Shown here: positions 1-12,261 of the stretch, in pieces
Position numbering within the stretch: the stretch's first letter is position 1
Layout of the letters: each line of letters opens with the position of its first letter
NCBI RefSeq assembly: GCF_000003195.3
Contig: NC_012873.2
Coordinates: 21,850,347 to 21,914,346 of the forward strand
DNA: 64,000 nt
Reading direction: 5' to 3'
Origin: Sorghum bicolor
Taxonomy: Eukaryota > Streptophyta > Magnoliopsida > Poales > Poaceae
The notes under the pieces: generated by a model
The model's database searches: none
Seen by the model: the letters and a program-made list of their open reading frames with translations, nothing else
What the model was told of the DNA's origin: nothing
Position numbers and translations under genes: made by a program

Positions 1-2111
1 ATTATCCAAATGCCACCAAATTTTGTGTGGAGCCAGGGAATAATATTTAGAGGCTCTCCACCAATTTTGGTGATTTTTGCACATATAAATAAATTATTAA
101 AATTCATTAAAGTTTTATTTGCTAAATAAAAGAGCCAATTTTTATACCCTTGCAAACTACCAGAAAACTGAGCCTAGTATTTTTCTTGGGTTCTACCTAT
201 TTCAGGGAATCCATTCAAAAATTTTCATCATTTTTGGGTCACTACACAATTTATTACTCAACTTCAAACATCAAGCAAAAATTGCATAAAAAGCAAAAGA
301 AAAAGATTTTTGCGCAGCGGGTGGCCTGGAACTTGGCCCGCAGGCCGGCCCACGCGCGCTCGGCCCGCACACGCGCTGCGCACGCTGCTCCTCCCCTCAC
401 GTGGACACTGACGAGCGGGCCCCGCTCGTCAGGCCCTCCTCTCCCCTCTCTCTGCGGGACGCTGACAGGCAGGTCCCGCCTGTCAGTTCCGCCTCCCTCG
501 TGCACCGCGGCCTTGCCGCGATCTCGGTCGCCGCTGGCGAGGTCCAAGCCCACACCAGGGTGCACATCAGCTCCGCCTCGACCCTACGACTGCATAGCTA
601 CGGCTCGAGGACGCTCTACCGCTCTCTTCCTACCTCGGCCACGCGAAAGACGGGCGGCCGCCCTGGCCGGCCGTGGACCGGTCCTTGGGGCTCGGTAGAG
701 CGTAAACCAACAGGTCCGGGAGGTTCGGGAAGAAGTGGGGATCATGGTGCTCACACTACCACGGCGGGAGAAGCAGCAGAGAAGCTTGGTGACGGTGGCC
801 GTACGGTCGGGCGGGTGCTCCGGCTCCGGCGAGGTCGTCCCGGTGGTCCTGCTCACGTCCAGGGAGAACAAGCGAGCGCATGAGCATCGGGGAAACGAGA
901 AGAGTTCGAAATGACCGCTTGCAAGGCGTGGTACCGACTGGAGCAGCGTGTCCACGTGAAGAGTTCCTCGGCGGCGGTCCTGGCCGGAGTTGGGGACGAC
1001 GGCTCGGCTGGTGGCGCTAGGGGGTTAAAGCGTGCGGCGAAGGGTCCAAGAGGTAGCTAGGTCGCGGGCGAAGTCGGTGCTGCACTCCGGGAAGATGAAG
1101 AGGACGTGCTTGCGGCGAATTTGAGAGGCGCAGGGAGCTCGTCGGCGATGAGGTTCAAGGAAAAGAAAAGAAAAGTCCCGGCCACCCGAAGCTTTATCCA
1201 CGCGACGGCGCCCGCGATGCGGATGAGGACGTCGAGTGAGGCACAGCAGCAAGCAGCTGCGTGGCTGCGTGCGTGGCGGCGTGCGCGGAGGCGGCTCTGC
1301 CCCGGCGGCAGAGCACCCCCCCTGCCGAACACTGTAGGAGAGCATATCCACCCAATTTGGAGTTTTGCAAAATTCGCCCGAATTTTGAACTAAAGACAAA
1401 AACCCACCAAAACCAAAGTTACTCAGAATTTTATAAGCTACAATTCTTATTTTGGTGCCCATGACTAAATCTGAGTGGAAAAAGGTTAATTTGGCCAAAC
1501 AGTTTGAAAGTCAAAACTCAATTCCAAGGAATTCAAATTTTTTGAATTGGGGCAAATCAGAATTTCCAAAATTACTTTTTTTTCCTAAACAACTTGAAAA
1601 ACTCCCAACATGAAAGTTGCTCAACTTTTTATGCTCGACAACTTTCATGTTGACCACTTTTCAAAATTCCAAATGGATTTTGAATTGGAGGTTTAATTTG
1701 GAAAAGGGGGCACTTTCTGGAAATCTGTGTTTTTAAAATTACTTTGAATTTTGTATTGAAACTTCAAAAACTCAAAACACCAAAGTTGTACACCTTAACA
1801 AGATCTACAACTTTGCTTTTGAACACATCCTCAATTTTTGCTTGGTTTTTGAATTGCACAAAAAGGGGCAATTCTAGGGTCCAGAAATCAGGGTTTCCCC
1901 CCCTAAGCCTTCGGAAAAACTTTACCCTAGGGTTTTAGCAACCAACCCAGGCATCACTAACAAGATAAACACACTTTAATTCCCTACGCACATTCAACCA
2001 AATTAAACTCATTTTAAGTTGATGCATCAAGGTGTGCTTAACCAATATGCTGTGCAATGCTGATGATGCCATGATCCAAATTTTAGGAATCGTAACATCG
2101 GGGATGTTACA
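1..2111 (-). repeat. 3' LTR of element A (partial)
   Basis: It matches 10302-12123 closely, including the terminus gatgttaca. The first ~1.9 kb of this LTR lies left of the window. It has an AT-rich, a GC-rich (about 300-1320) and another AT-rich part. Open frames here, such as those at 150-698 and 401-883, come from GC-rich LTR sequence and show no protein-family similarity. Confidence 0.92.
1607..1651. repeat. Perfect 13-bp stem-loop conserved in all Tekay LTR copies
   Basis: The arms are AACATGAAAGTTG and its exact complement CAACTTTCATGTT, separated by 19 nt. The same arms occur at 11613-11657, 51400-51444 and 61655-61699, so the structure is intact in all four LTR copies although the loop differs. 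A second palindromic pair, caaagttgta and tacaactttg, follows about 130 bp downstream in each copy. The function is unknown; an RNA-level or protein-binding role is conceivable. Confidence 0.75.
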
Positions 2112-2127
2112 GCTCTCCCCCCTTAAA
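2112..2127 (-). other. Polypurine tract of element A
   Basis: On the minus strand this is CTTTAAGGGGGGAGAGC-like sequence directly abutting the TGTAACATC start of the 3' LTR, the expected place for the plus-strand primer. B has a matching tract at 51907-51921. Confidence 0.8.
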
Positions 2128-2316
2128 GAAATCTCGTCCCCAAGATTTAAAGCCTTAGGGTACGCAATGGAAAAGGAAATTTGTCAAAACTTCTTCATTT
2201 TCGACTTTTCCATAAAGCAAGAAGTTGGGGGAAACCACTCCATTATAAACATATATGTACACAAAGTACATGGCATCGGCTACTCCTTTCCTTCATTAGA
2301 GTACACTTCTTATATA

Positions 2317-5300
2317 TCAGCTGTTGTCCTGAAGAGAAGCGTGGAACTCAGTAAAATTCTCCATCAGGTAATCTTCATATTCCCACGTGGCTTCTTCTTC
2401 AGAGTGCTGGCTCCACTATATCTTGTACCACTTGGGAGTTGTTCTTCGAGTAACTCTATTTCTTTGATCTAGTACTCGGATAGGATACTCCGAATAAGTT
2501 AGATCTGGTTCAAGTTCTACATCTTCAATATCTTGAACTTGGTCTGGTACCCGAAGACACTTCTTCAGTTGAGACACATGGAACACATTATGTATCCCGG
2601 ATAATCGTTCGGGCAGTTTAAGGCGGTAGGCTACCTGTCCACATCGGTCAATGATTGGAAATGGACCAATGTAATGGGGCGCTAACTTGCCTTTAACACC
2701 AAAATGATTTACTCCTATCATTGGGGATACTTTCAAATACACATGATCACCTTTGGCGAACCTTAATGGTCGACGTCTTTTATCGGCGTAGCTTTTCTGT
2801 CGGGACTGAGCAACTTTCAAGTTATTTTGGATTTGTCTCACTTTGTTCTCAGTCTCTTTCACTAAGTCAACCCCGAAGAACCATCTTTCTCCAGGTTCCG
2901 ACCAATGTAACGGAGTTCGACATCGACGGCCATATAGTGCCTCAAAGGGAGCCATCTTGATACTCTCTTGGTAGCTATTGTTGTAGGAGAACTCTGCTAG
3001 AGGCAAACAGTCATCCCATTTATCTGGAAAATTTAGGGCACAAGATCTTAATAGATCTTCTAGGGTTTGATTCACCCTCTCTGTTTGCCCACCTGTTTGA
3101 GGGTGGTAGGCTGTGCTGTATAAAAGTTTAGTGCCCAAGGACTCGTGTAGACATTTCCAGAATTGGGAGACAAATTGTGTGCCTCTATCTGACACTATTG
3201 TCTTTGGCACTCCATGCAGACTTAGGATACGATCAAAATAAATCTTAGCATAGGTGGAGGCAGGATACAATAGCTTTACAGGCAGAAAGTGTGCTGTTTT
3301 GGTGAGACGATCCACTATGACCCAAATTGAATCAAAGCCTTTGGCTGTCTTGGGCAGTCTTACTATGAAATCCATACTTATGTCATCCCATTTCCATGCT
3401 GGGATAGGCAAAGGTTGCAACTCCCCAGCGGATTTGAGATGAATAGCTTTGACTTTTCGGCAGGTGTCACATTGGGCCACATAGCGAGCTATTTCTATCT
3501 TCATTTTTGTCCACCAAAACCTTTGTTTTAGGTCCTGATACATCTTATTGCTTCCCGAATGAATAGAATACCTCGTGGTATGAGCTTCATCCAGGATTCG
3601 TTGACATTGCTCAGGTACCTTTGGAACCACTAAACGGTTCTTGAACCAGATTACTCCTGCACCATCCACCTTAAAGTCTGTGGGTGCTCTATTAGAAACC
3701 TTCTCTTTAAGATGTTTCATGCCTTTGTCTTCTTTTTGTGCCTCTATGATTTGAGCTTCGAGATTGAAGTCAATCTTTAGATTGGCAAGGTTGCCTTGGG
3801 AAATCATTTCTATCCCCAAGTTCTCTAGCTCTTGGCACAAAGTTATATCCCTAGGCGTCACTGTTAAGCAATTACAGTGGGCCTTACGACTGAGGGCATC
3901 AACTACTACATTTGCCTTGCCAGGATGATAATGCACCTTAAGGTCGTAATCTTTAATTAATTCTAGCCACCTTCGCTGGCGCATATTAAGCTCAGCTTGA
4001 GTAAAGATATACTTCAAGCTTTTGTGATCGGTGTATAGATGACATGTGCTCCCCAACAGATAATGACGCCAGATCTTTAATGCATGTACCACGGCGGCTA
4101 GTTCAAGATCATGGGTTGGGTAATTCTCTTCATGTGGTTTAAGTTGTCTGGAAGCATATGCAATTACGCGACCCTCCTGCATTAGCACACAGCCTATCCC
4201 TATCCCTGATGCGTCACAATACACATCAAAGGGCTTTTCAATATCTGGCTGGGCTAAGACAGGTGCAGTTGTCAATAACCTTTTCAGAGTCTGAAAGGCT
4301 TGCTCACATTGGGGTGACCAAACAAATTTTGTTTGATTTTTGAGCAAGGTCGTGATTGGTTTGGCGACTCTGGAAAAGTCCGGGATAAAACGACGGTAGT
4401 ATCCCGCCATACCCAGAAAACTACGGACCTCATGTACCGTAGTCGGGGGTTTCCAATTCAACACATCTTCTACCTTGCCTGGGTCTACAGCGACTCCCTC
4501 CGCTGACAATACATGACCCAGGAAATGAACTTTGTCTAGCCAGAACTCACATTTGCTGAACTTGGCATATAGTTGATGCTCCCTAAGACAGGTCAGCACA
4601 ATTCTCAGATGTTCAACATGTTCCTTCTTAGTCTTGGAGTAGATTAAGATGTCATCAATAAAGACGACCACAAATTTGTCTAGTTCTGGCATGAAGACAG
4701 AGTTCATCAAGTACATGAAATGGGCCGGTGCATTGGTCAACCCAAAAGACATTACCAAGTACTCATACAGCCCGTAACGGGTTGTAAAAGCTGTCTTGGG
4801 CACATCTTCCGGCCTAATTTTAATTTGGTGGTACCCTGATCTCAAATCAATTTTTGAGAACACTTTGGCCCCGGCTAGCTGGTCAAATAATAAGTCAATG
4901 CGGGGTAATGGGTACTTATTCTTAATCGTCACCTCATTCAGGGGACGATAGTCGACACACAGCCTTAATGTTTGATCTTTCTTTTTCACAAACAAGGCTG
5001 GGCAACCCCATGGGGAAGAACTAGGCTGAATAAAACCTTTCTGCAACAGCTCTTGTAATTGGGTTTTTAATTCGGCCAGCTCTTTCGGTGCCATTCTGTA
5101 GGCCCTTCGAGATATTGGGGCTGTCCCTGGTTTCAATTCTATACTGAATTGTACATCCTGGTCCGGAGGCAGACCTGGTAAGTCTTCAGGAAATACATCC
5201 GGAAAATCCCGAACTATCGGGATATCTTTGACTTCAGACACATTAGCAGCATGAACTTGCCCAATTGTCCGCTTGGGAGTAACTAATTGAATTAGCAAAT

Positions 5301-6849
5301 AAGAATTCTCATTGGGCAATGGGATTTTAATGGTTCGATGCAAAGTGTCTAGCACAACCCCTCGTTGAGCCATCCAGTTCATGCCTAATATGACATCAAT
5401 CTCCTGGTCTTTAAGAACAATCATGCTAGTGGGAAAACTATGCCCACCAAATTCGATGGGTATCTGGTGAACCATTTCTTTAGAGCTCAGCCGTCCTCCT
5501 GGCGACTGTATATAAAAATGATCTTGTGTTTCCCCAATGGGTATGCCATGCTTTAGCACAAAGGTGCGATTGATGAATGTATGAGATGCACCAGAATCGA
5601 AAAGCATTAAAGCAGGATGTTTCGCGACAGGAAACGTACCCATCATTACTGGTTCACCCTCCGGGATCGTCTCCACCTCCGTATGGAAGACTTGTCCCAC
5701 TTTCTTTGCTGGTTTTCCCCTTTGCACAGGTTGTCCTTTCTGAACCCCAGTCCTAAACTGACTCGGCTGGGGTTGGCCCATAGGTGGCCTTTGGAAGGTG
5801 GGGTTGGTTTGGCGGGGGAAAGGCCACTCTTTAGAAAAATGCCCAGGCTTACCACAATTGAAACAAGGGTAATTGTGGCTGGGCGGAGCAGTGGGGCGAA
5901 CACCTGGGGCGTTCGGCTGGCGTGGTGCAAAAGCGATGGCAGTAGGTCGAGAGTATACCTGCTGCCCTGGTCTATACTGTGGAGGGGAGAAAGGACCACG
6001 ATAAGGTGACGGCGCTTGGAAGCGTCCGTGGCCCTGCGGATGATAAATGATTCTCTGGCGCTTTAGACCGCGACCAGAGAAAGATGAAGAAGCAGCCTTC
6101 TTCTTGGCTTCTTTGTGCTTCCTATTCTTTTCTTCAGAGGCGATGGCAATATTTACCGCCTCATAGAAGGTAGCATTTTGGCAGGTCGTCATCATGGTCT
6201 GAAGTTTAGTATTTAGACCACGCATGAAGCAGGCTTTCTACTTTCTGTCAGTGTTCACATGGTCTGTGGCATATTGAGAGAGATGATTAAACTTTGCCAC
6301 GTATTCCATGACACTTTTATCGCCTTGTTGCAAGGCGAGAAATTCTTCGGCCTTCATGGCCATGAGCCCTTCGGGGATGTAATGGGCGCGGAACGCGTCC
6401 TTAAACTCAGTCCAGGTGACCTGGTGTCCCGGAGTTTGGATAGCTAGGAAGTTCTCCCACCAGGCACCTGCAGCTCCCCGAAGCTGCTGAGCTACAAACA
6501 GGGGCTTCTGAGTTTCTGAACACTGAATCAAACTGAACTTGTGCTCCATGGTCCGGAGCCAATCATCCGCTTCTAACGGCTCATCAGCCTTAGTGAATAC
6601 CGGGGGCCTTGTCTCGGTAAAGTCCACGTACCGAGCTTCTCCGTCCCCATTGTGCTGTGCCCTGAAGTTTGGGGCGGGGTGTGGTTGACGCTGTGCTAGC
6701 TCGCGCAGTAAGCGAGCATTGTCGGTAGTGGCACTCAACAGAACAGCTATGGCATCAGCCAAAGAAGGTGGAGTAGGTGGAGGGTTGGGGATATCATCCC
6801 CTCCCTGAGATGTTCCAGCTCCATCAGATCCACGTGTACGCATCGGCAT
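2317..6849 (-). pseudogene. gag-pol polyprotein of Tekay element A, two nonsense codons
   Basis: One long frame reads gag, protease, RT, RNase H, integrase and chromodomain. Gag starts at 6849 (MPMRTRGSDG). Visible motifs are the retropepsin [20 protein letters not shown], RNase H YCDASG and YTDHKSL, the integrase zinc region with CDTC, SDRGTQF with [13 protein letters not shown], and the GPF-type motif YIGPFP. The frame is stopped between 6225 and 6238 (TAG where B has AAG) and again just inside the chromodomain near 2416 (TAG where B has CAA). Beyond that stop the chromodomain core EEEATWE is still readable to a TGA at 2317-2319. The zinc knuckle is [14 protein letters not shown]: its last cysteine is replaced by tryptophan, where B keeps CPF. 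The element is therefore unlikely to be autonomous. The 5' neighbour is the extra ORF at 7062-7766, 212 bp upstream of gag. Confidence 0.92.
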
Positions 6850-7061
6850 CTGCTACAAGAGTCACAGGTACTTGTTACCACATGAAATTCATAACGTAGA
6901 ACATATCTTACATTCTTCCATTTATTTATTAAGCATTAGTTCAACACACCAGGAACCAACAAGTACAACTCCTCAAACCGAAAGAAAACTTATATTACAA
7001 ACCCGACCCCACTACGGTAAACTAGGAATTTTACAACGACTTTGCCCGCGGCTTCACCGAA

Positions 7062-7766
7062 CTAGTCGGTGTTGCCAGAGCTGTAGCCCGGGTCGTCATT
7101 GCAATTCTCCTGATTACCCCCTGGGTTGTTGTCATCGGGGTCGGACTCCTCTTCATCACTGAGGCCTTGATCGGGTTCCCCATCATCTGCCAACTCGCCA
7201 TCCGTATCCATCTCTCCTTCGCCTGGAGGTGGGTGGAGCTGATGATATAGATCAAATGCAATATCACGATATTGCATTGCCAAGTCATTGACGGTATCTA
7301 AGTGATGTGCCAGCTCCAGCTTCTCCAACTGGAGCTGGTCCTCCCGCTGCCACGCGACATCCCGCTGCGCGGTGACCGTGGCCGCCATTTTTACGTACAG
7401 ATCTTTAAGATACCTGGCCTTGCCCAGCTTCGCATTCATCCTAGTCAGCTCGTGCCTGTGTGCGCTCCTTGCCTCTTCTTCTCGGGCAATAGCGGCATTC
7501 CTCTCCTCCACCATACGGGTCAACATGGCCTCACAGTTCCTAGTAGCTTGTTTTTCTTTGGCTAGTTGAGCTTTGAGTTCGTCGATCTCCATAACATTGT
7601 ACATTCTTTCTCTCATCACCTCAGTCAACTCGGCGGACAACCTGTCCACCTCCTGCTGCGGCGGTGAACGGCTGCTGCTTGTTTGATCGCTTCGCGGGGC
7701 CTGCTGGTGTTTGGGGACCCCTTTTGGTCCTGTCCTCTTACGCGGGGTCAGCTTCCAACGAGGCAT
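7062..7766 (-). CDS. ORF0 upstream of gag: basic H3-tail-like N-terminus, coiled coil, acidic tail (intact, 234 aa)
   Basis: This intact frame lies between the PBS and gag on the element's coding strand, with a leader of about 360 bp and 212 bp before gag. It is not a standard Gypsy protein. Residues 1-35 are basic and S/T/P-rich. The sequence around residues 4-15 (LTPRKRTGPKG) shares K4, T6, R8, K9, T11, G12 and K14 with the histone H3 tail, although residues 1-5 (MPRWK) have drifted from the B copy. Residues about 38-165 are charged with heptad-like spacing (LSAELTEVMRERM, MVEERNAAIAREEEA), suggesting a coiled coil. The last ~50 residues are strongly acidic (DEEESDPDD). Compared with B at 57060-57330 there are about 30 base changes but only about 2 amino-acid changes, so selection has acted on the protein. 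The function is unknown; a chromatin-interacting cofactor is an inference. Confidence 0.8.
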   Translation of the reverse strand: MPRWKLTPRKRTGPKGVPKHQQAPRSDQTSSSRSPPQQEVDRLSAELTEVMRERMYNVMEIDELKAQLAKEKQATRNCEAMLTRMVEERNAAIAREEEARSAHRHELTRMNAKLGKARYLKDLYVKMAATVTAQRDVAWQREDQLQLEKLELAHHLDTVNDLAMQYRDIAFDLYHQLHPPPGEGEMDTDGELADDGEPDQGLSDEEESDPDDNNPGGNQENCNDDPGYSSGNTD

Positions 7767-8127
7767 CCTGTAGAGGGTAAGTTTAGATTAATAAGGGAGG
7801 CCTTACAGGTTAGCAAGAATGGGATTGATTCTATACAACCCAACCCAAACAAGGAGGAAGGAATTTTAACCAAGTTGACCAATCATGATGCATGCACGTA
7901 CTTACGATTCCTATCAACTATTCGTAACGATATTACTCAAAATTGTACAACATAGGGGAATACTTACTGTTGCTCCTCCATACCACTCCAAACATTCTAA
8001 GAAAGCCTACAGACAGGGGTAAGTTAGGACTAAGCACTTGAACTCAAAATAGGCAAGTTTATAGTATTGGATCCAAACGAAGTTTGAAGTTTTTTCAAGA
8101 GGTACAGCAGTCATCTTAGCAACGAAT
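7767..8127 (-). other. 5' leader of element A
   Basis: The untranslated stretch between the PBS and ORF0. I see no gene. It aligns with the leader of B at 57563-57921. The likely transcript leader and packaging region lies here by position only. Confidence 0.6.
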
Positions 8128-8139
8128 GCTCTGATACCA
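8128..8139 (-). other. Primer binding site of element A (initiator Met tRNA type)
   Basis: The minus strand reads TGGTATCAGAGC two bases after the 5' LTR end (GCCACA). This is the common plant LTR-retrotransposon PBS complementary to the 3' end of initiator Met tRNA. It fixes both the orientation and the LTR boundary at 8142. Confidence 0.93.
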
Positions 8140-8141
8140 CC

Positions 8142-11100
8142 TGTGGCAGAACCCCCTAAGTGTTTGGGCCCACCGACACCTGTCATTGTCCTAAGGACCT
8201 CTGACGGCGATGCCGGGGATCCTCCCACTTTAGAAGTCCGATGAGCATCGCTGGACGCTCCTTTCACTGCTACCTGTGGCATGCCAAGCTGGCTCGTCCT
8301 GACCACTGGTAATGGTCAATTAACGAGAACTTCTTCTTCTCGCCCTTACAGGATAGCAAGTGGCCACCTTAACACCAGGATCATTCGTTGTGAAGACAAT
8401 GCAGTAACCCAAACGACACAAGACCAAAATAATATTTCAGAGTAAAACAGCGGAAGTATTACATAACTTAATTTACAAAAGGAGTTCTTCCAAATAGTAG
8501 AGTGTTATTACAAGCCTGGTCCAGCGGAGCAACTTAAACTTTAGTACAGAGATTACAAATTTACCGACCCTGCCCATGGGTCACGCTCACTCTTCTTCGT
8601 CGTCAACCTCGACGACGGTCACACAACAGGGTCCGAAACAAGTCGGCTCCTGCGCTTCACCTGCAACAGGGGGTTGGAAAACCCTGAGTACGGGAGTACT
8701 CAACAAGACTTACCCGGTGGAAAAGGGGAGAAAGTAGGAATGCAGGCTTAGGGTAGACAAGGAGTGGCTGAGCAAGGAGCCAAAGTGTTTTGCCAAAAAG
8801 CTTACTAATAGTGCATCCTTACTTTCAAGTTTTACCCGTGAATTCCTCTCCCGCAGAGGCCGAGGAGTTCGAGGACAGTCTATATAGTTATTTCGCACAG
8901 ACAAGTCTGTGAGTTCCTATTCCTAAAATAAAGTATTATTTATCCGACGGCCATAGCTTCATGTCGCTCTGAGTCTGGGAATTGGGATCCGAACCTCATG
9001 AGACATTTCCCCTTTCTCATTTTATCACTTAGTTGCATATTTAACTACGATGAGGGTCGAAGGAATTGAGTCTCCCAATCGGGGAGCAACGACGATTCGA
9101 ATCGCTTAGCAATCCAGCTGGAGTTCCTGACCACCCGACATATGTAGAACCAAATCTTGCATATGTCAACCTAAATCAAGCTCTCCCCAAATTTGACCAG
9201 GTTCGCGGCACCCGAGAGCACAGTACACCACCATCCTACAGCCGATCTAGATGTTTTCCGGTCATCTCAGATCCGTAAGGTGGGTACACACTACTCTCGC
9301 CATCTTTCCACTCCCAGTGCGCGAGCAGCTGTTCGCGTCGAGGGATCACAAGACCGGGCTTACCGAGGGCAAGTGGCTAGTACTATAAATTCTCAACCCA
9401 GCAGGCCATCAACGGACCGGTCCTTAACCGACACAGTTGGAGACACTACTTTAAGACTCCATTCTTAAAGCAAGTCCACCGACCGGTCTCAAATTGAACA
9501 TCATTGACCATAAGTGTATTCCACAACAACCCTTCAAACTTTGTTTGAAAACCTATCTAGTAGCAGGGCTAAGCATCACTACGCAGTTTTAAAACGAAAC
9601 AGGTGCCAAGGACAAGATAACAAATATCAAGGTAGTAAATGCAGCAAGTAGGTTAACCCAATTCTCAACTACCTAATGCAGCATTTTCAATTCATAAGTG
9701 ATAAGAGATTTAAAACATTCAAGGAGGGGTTAATGCATCCGGGGCTTGCCTTGGTTGCAGTGCAGAGAGGGACCCTCGGAGACTTCCCAAGTCTCGGATC
9801 CGACTTCCTCGAACGGAGCACCGACCTCGGGGTTCGGTTCAACGGGCGCTCCTTCGGTCACGTGCACTATACGTAAAATGATGAATGCTCATGATATGCG
9901 TATGACAACTATGCAAGAAGGACTAAGTCGAGTACAACTTGCCTTCTTGGTGCAACTCAGAATAATCAATAAATGAAGTTGTTTAACATCTTAGTGTCTT
10001 TACCCAAGAGGTTGCATCTGTAAATTAAGACTTTTCTTAATTCATAATTATCTTAAATTAACTAATTATTAATCCTATTTACCTTAATTAACTCTTAATT
10101 AATCACTAATGACAGTAATTAAGCATTAAGGCCAAACAATAATTAAATGCCAAAGGTCATTAGGGTTAATGACCTCAGGTCATCACACAATCCCAAAATC
10201 ACTCAACCCTAATTATGAGGATTTAACTAATCACTATCTAATTATTTTGGAATTATTATTTAATTACTAAATAAGGGTTTATTAATATTTTACTCAAACA
10301 TTATCCAAATGCCACCAAATTTTGTGTGGAGCCAGGGAATAATATTCAGAGGCTCTCCACCAATTTTGGTGATTTTTGCACATATAAATAAATTATTAAA
10401 ATTCATTAAAGTTTTATTTGCTAAATAAAAGAGCCAATTTTTATACCCTTGCAAACTACCAGAAAACTGAGCCTAGTGTTTTTCTTGGGTTCTACCTATT
10501 TCAGGGAATCCATTCAAAAATTTTCATCATTTTTGGGTCACTACACAATTTATTACTCAACTTCAAACATCAAGCAAAAATTGCATAAAAAGCAAAAGAA
10601 AAAGATTTTTGCGCAGCGGGCGGCCTGGAACTTGGCCCGCAGGCCGGCCCACGCGCGCTCGGCCCGCACACGCGCTGCGCGCGCTGCTCCTCCCCTCACG
10701 TGGACACTGACGAGCGGGCCCCGCTCGTCAGGCCCTCCTCTCCCCTCTCTCTGCGGGACGCTGACAGGCGGGTCCCGCTTGTCAGTTCCGCCTCCCTCGT
10801 GCACGGCGGCCTTGCCGCGATCCCGGTCGCCGCTGGCGAGGTCCAAGCCCACACCAGGGTGCGCATCAGCTCTGCCTCGACCCTACGACTGCATAGCTAC
10901 GGCTCGATGACGCTCTACCGCTCTCTTCCTACCTCGGCCACGCGAAAGGCGGGCGGCCGCCCTGGCCGGGCGTGGACCGGTCCTTGGGGCTCGGTAGAGC
11001 GTAAACCAACAGGTCCGGGAGGTTCGGGAAGAAGTGGGGATCATGGTGCTCACACTACCACGGCGGGAGAAGCAGCAGAGAAGCTTGGTGACGGTGGCCG

Positions 11101-12123
11101 TACGGTCGAGCGGGTGCTCCGGCTCCGGCGAGGTCGTCCTGGTGGTCCTGCTCACGTCCAGGGAGAACAAGCGAGCGCATGAGCATCGAGGAAACGAGAA
11201 GAGTTCGAAACGACCGCTTGGCGGCGTGCGCGGAGGCGGCTCTACCCCGGCGGACAAGCTGCGTGGCTGCGTGCGTGGCGGCGTGCGCGGAGGCGGCTCT
11301 GCCCCGGCGGCAGAGCACCCCCCCCCTGCCGAACACTATAGCAGAGCATATCCACCCAATTTGGAGTTTTGCAAAATTCGCCCGAATTTTGAACTAAAGA
11401 CAAAAACCCACCAAAACCAAAGTTACTCAGAATTTTATAAGCTACAATTCTTATTTTGGTGCCCAAGACAAAATCTGAGTGGGAAAAGGTTAATTTGGCC
11501 AAACAGTTTGAAAGTCAAAACTCAATTCCAAGGAATTCAAATTTTTTGAATTGGGGCAAATCAGAATTTCCAAAATTACTTTTGTTTTTCCTAAACAACT
11601 TGAAAAACTCCCAACATGAAAGTTGCTGAACTTTTTATGCTCGACAACTTTCATGTTGACCACTTTTCAAAATTCCAAATGGATTTTGAATTGGAGGTTT
11701 AATTTGGAAAAGGGGGCACTTTCTGGAAATCTGTGTTTTCAAAATTACTTTGAATTTTGTATTGAAACTTCAAAAACTCAAAACACCAAAGTTGTACACC
11801 TTAACAAGATCTACAACTTTGCTTTTGAACACATCCTCAACTTTTGCTTGGTTTTTGAATTGCACAAAAAGGGGCAATTCTAGGGTCCAGAAATCAGGGT
11901 TTTCCCCCCCCCCCCTAAGCCTTCGGAAAAACTTTACCCTAGGGTTTTAGCAACCAACCCAGGCATCACTAACAAGATAAACACACTTTAATTCCCTACG
12001 CACATTCAACCAAATTAAACTCATTTTAAGTTGATGCATCAAGGTGTGCTTAACCAATATGTTGTGCAATGCTGATGATGCCATGATCCAAATTTTAGGA
12101 ATCGTAACATCGGGGATGTTACA
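8142..12123 (-). repeat. 5' LTR of element A (3982 bp)
   Basis: Both termini are seen: + strand tgtggcagaacc at the left and gatgttaca at the right. The part 10302-12123 matches 1-2111, and the whole matches both LTRs of B. At 11218-11310 a GC-rich segment (gcgtgcgcggaggcggctct) occurs twice about 66 bp apart, next to the ~290-bp deletion relative to the left copy. The LTR holds no convincing gene. Confidence 0.93.
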
Positions 12124-12261
12124 AGACTTTATTATGCCTTGCCATGTACTAGCATTTTTTAGAATTCAGTGTGACTTAAACTATCAAAAAATATTATTGT
12201 TTGGTTCTTTTTAAGTGCACTCCTGAAATGAAACCGTGGCGTGCCACGGGCACTATACTAG
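12124..12261 (+). mobile_element. Helitron 3' terminus (5' part lost to insertion of element A)
   Basis: A 7-bp stem CCGTGGC/GCCACGG (12234-12240 and 12243-12249) with a 2-nt loop is followed 8 nt later by CTAG at 12258-12261 and then T. A hairpin plus CTRR end inserted between A and T is the hallmark of Helitrons. The flank at 12262 resumes an Athila-like sequence that in E reads caacA/TTGAATT (36701-36709), matching the expected A-T target. Coding capacity is not visible; element A inserted directly beside it. Confidence 0.7.

Larger units (their letters stand above)
1..12123 (-). mobile_element. Tekay-type Ty3/Gypsy chromovirus, element A (left end outside window)
   Basis: Read on the minus strand the order is 5' LTR (8142-12123), PBS, extra ORF, gag-pol, PPT and 3' LTR (1-2111, cut by the window start). 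The LTR termini are TGTAACATC and GCCACA. The C-terminal chromodomain after integrase and the initiator-Met-type PBS place it in the Tekay (Del) chromovirus lineage. The right flank of the 5' LTR begins agact, the likely target duplication; its partner lies outside the window. The two LTR copies differ by roughly 25-30 substitutions over the shared ~1.8 kb, and the right copy lacks about 290 bp present at 920-1250 of the left copy. It is the same family as element B at 47679-62161. Confidence 0.93.

Noticed and set aside
150..883. Long open frames in the GC-rich part of the A LTR (also 10449-11549, 50026-51249, 60283-61504)
   Set aside because: They overlap on both strands, are repeated in every LTR copy only as DNA, and show no protein-like conservation. 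They are by-products of GC-rich sequence lacking stops.
2721..6009. Small plus-strand frames opposite gag-pol (also 52561-55805)
   Set aside because: They are antisense shadows of the polyprotein with no family similarity.
8128..8139. Part of a tRNA gene
   Set aside because: It is only the 12-base primer binding site beside an LTR end; no cloverleaf is present.
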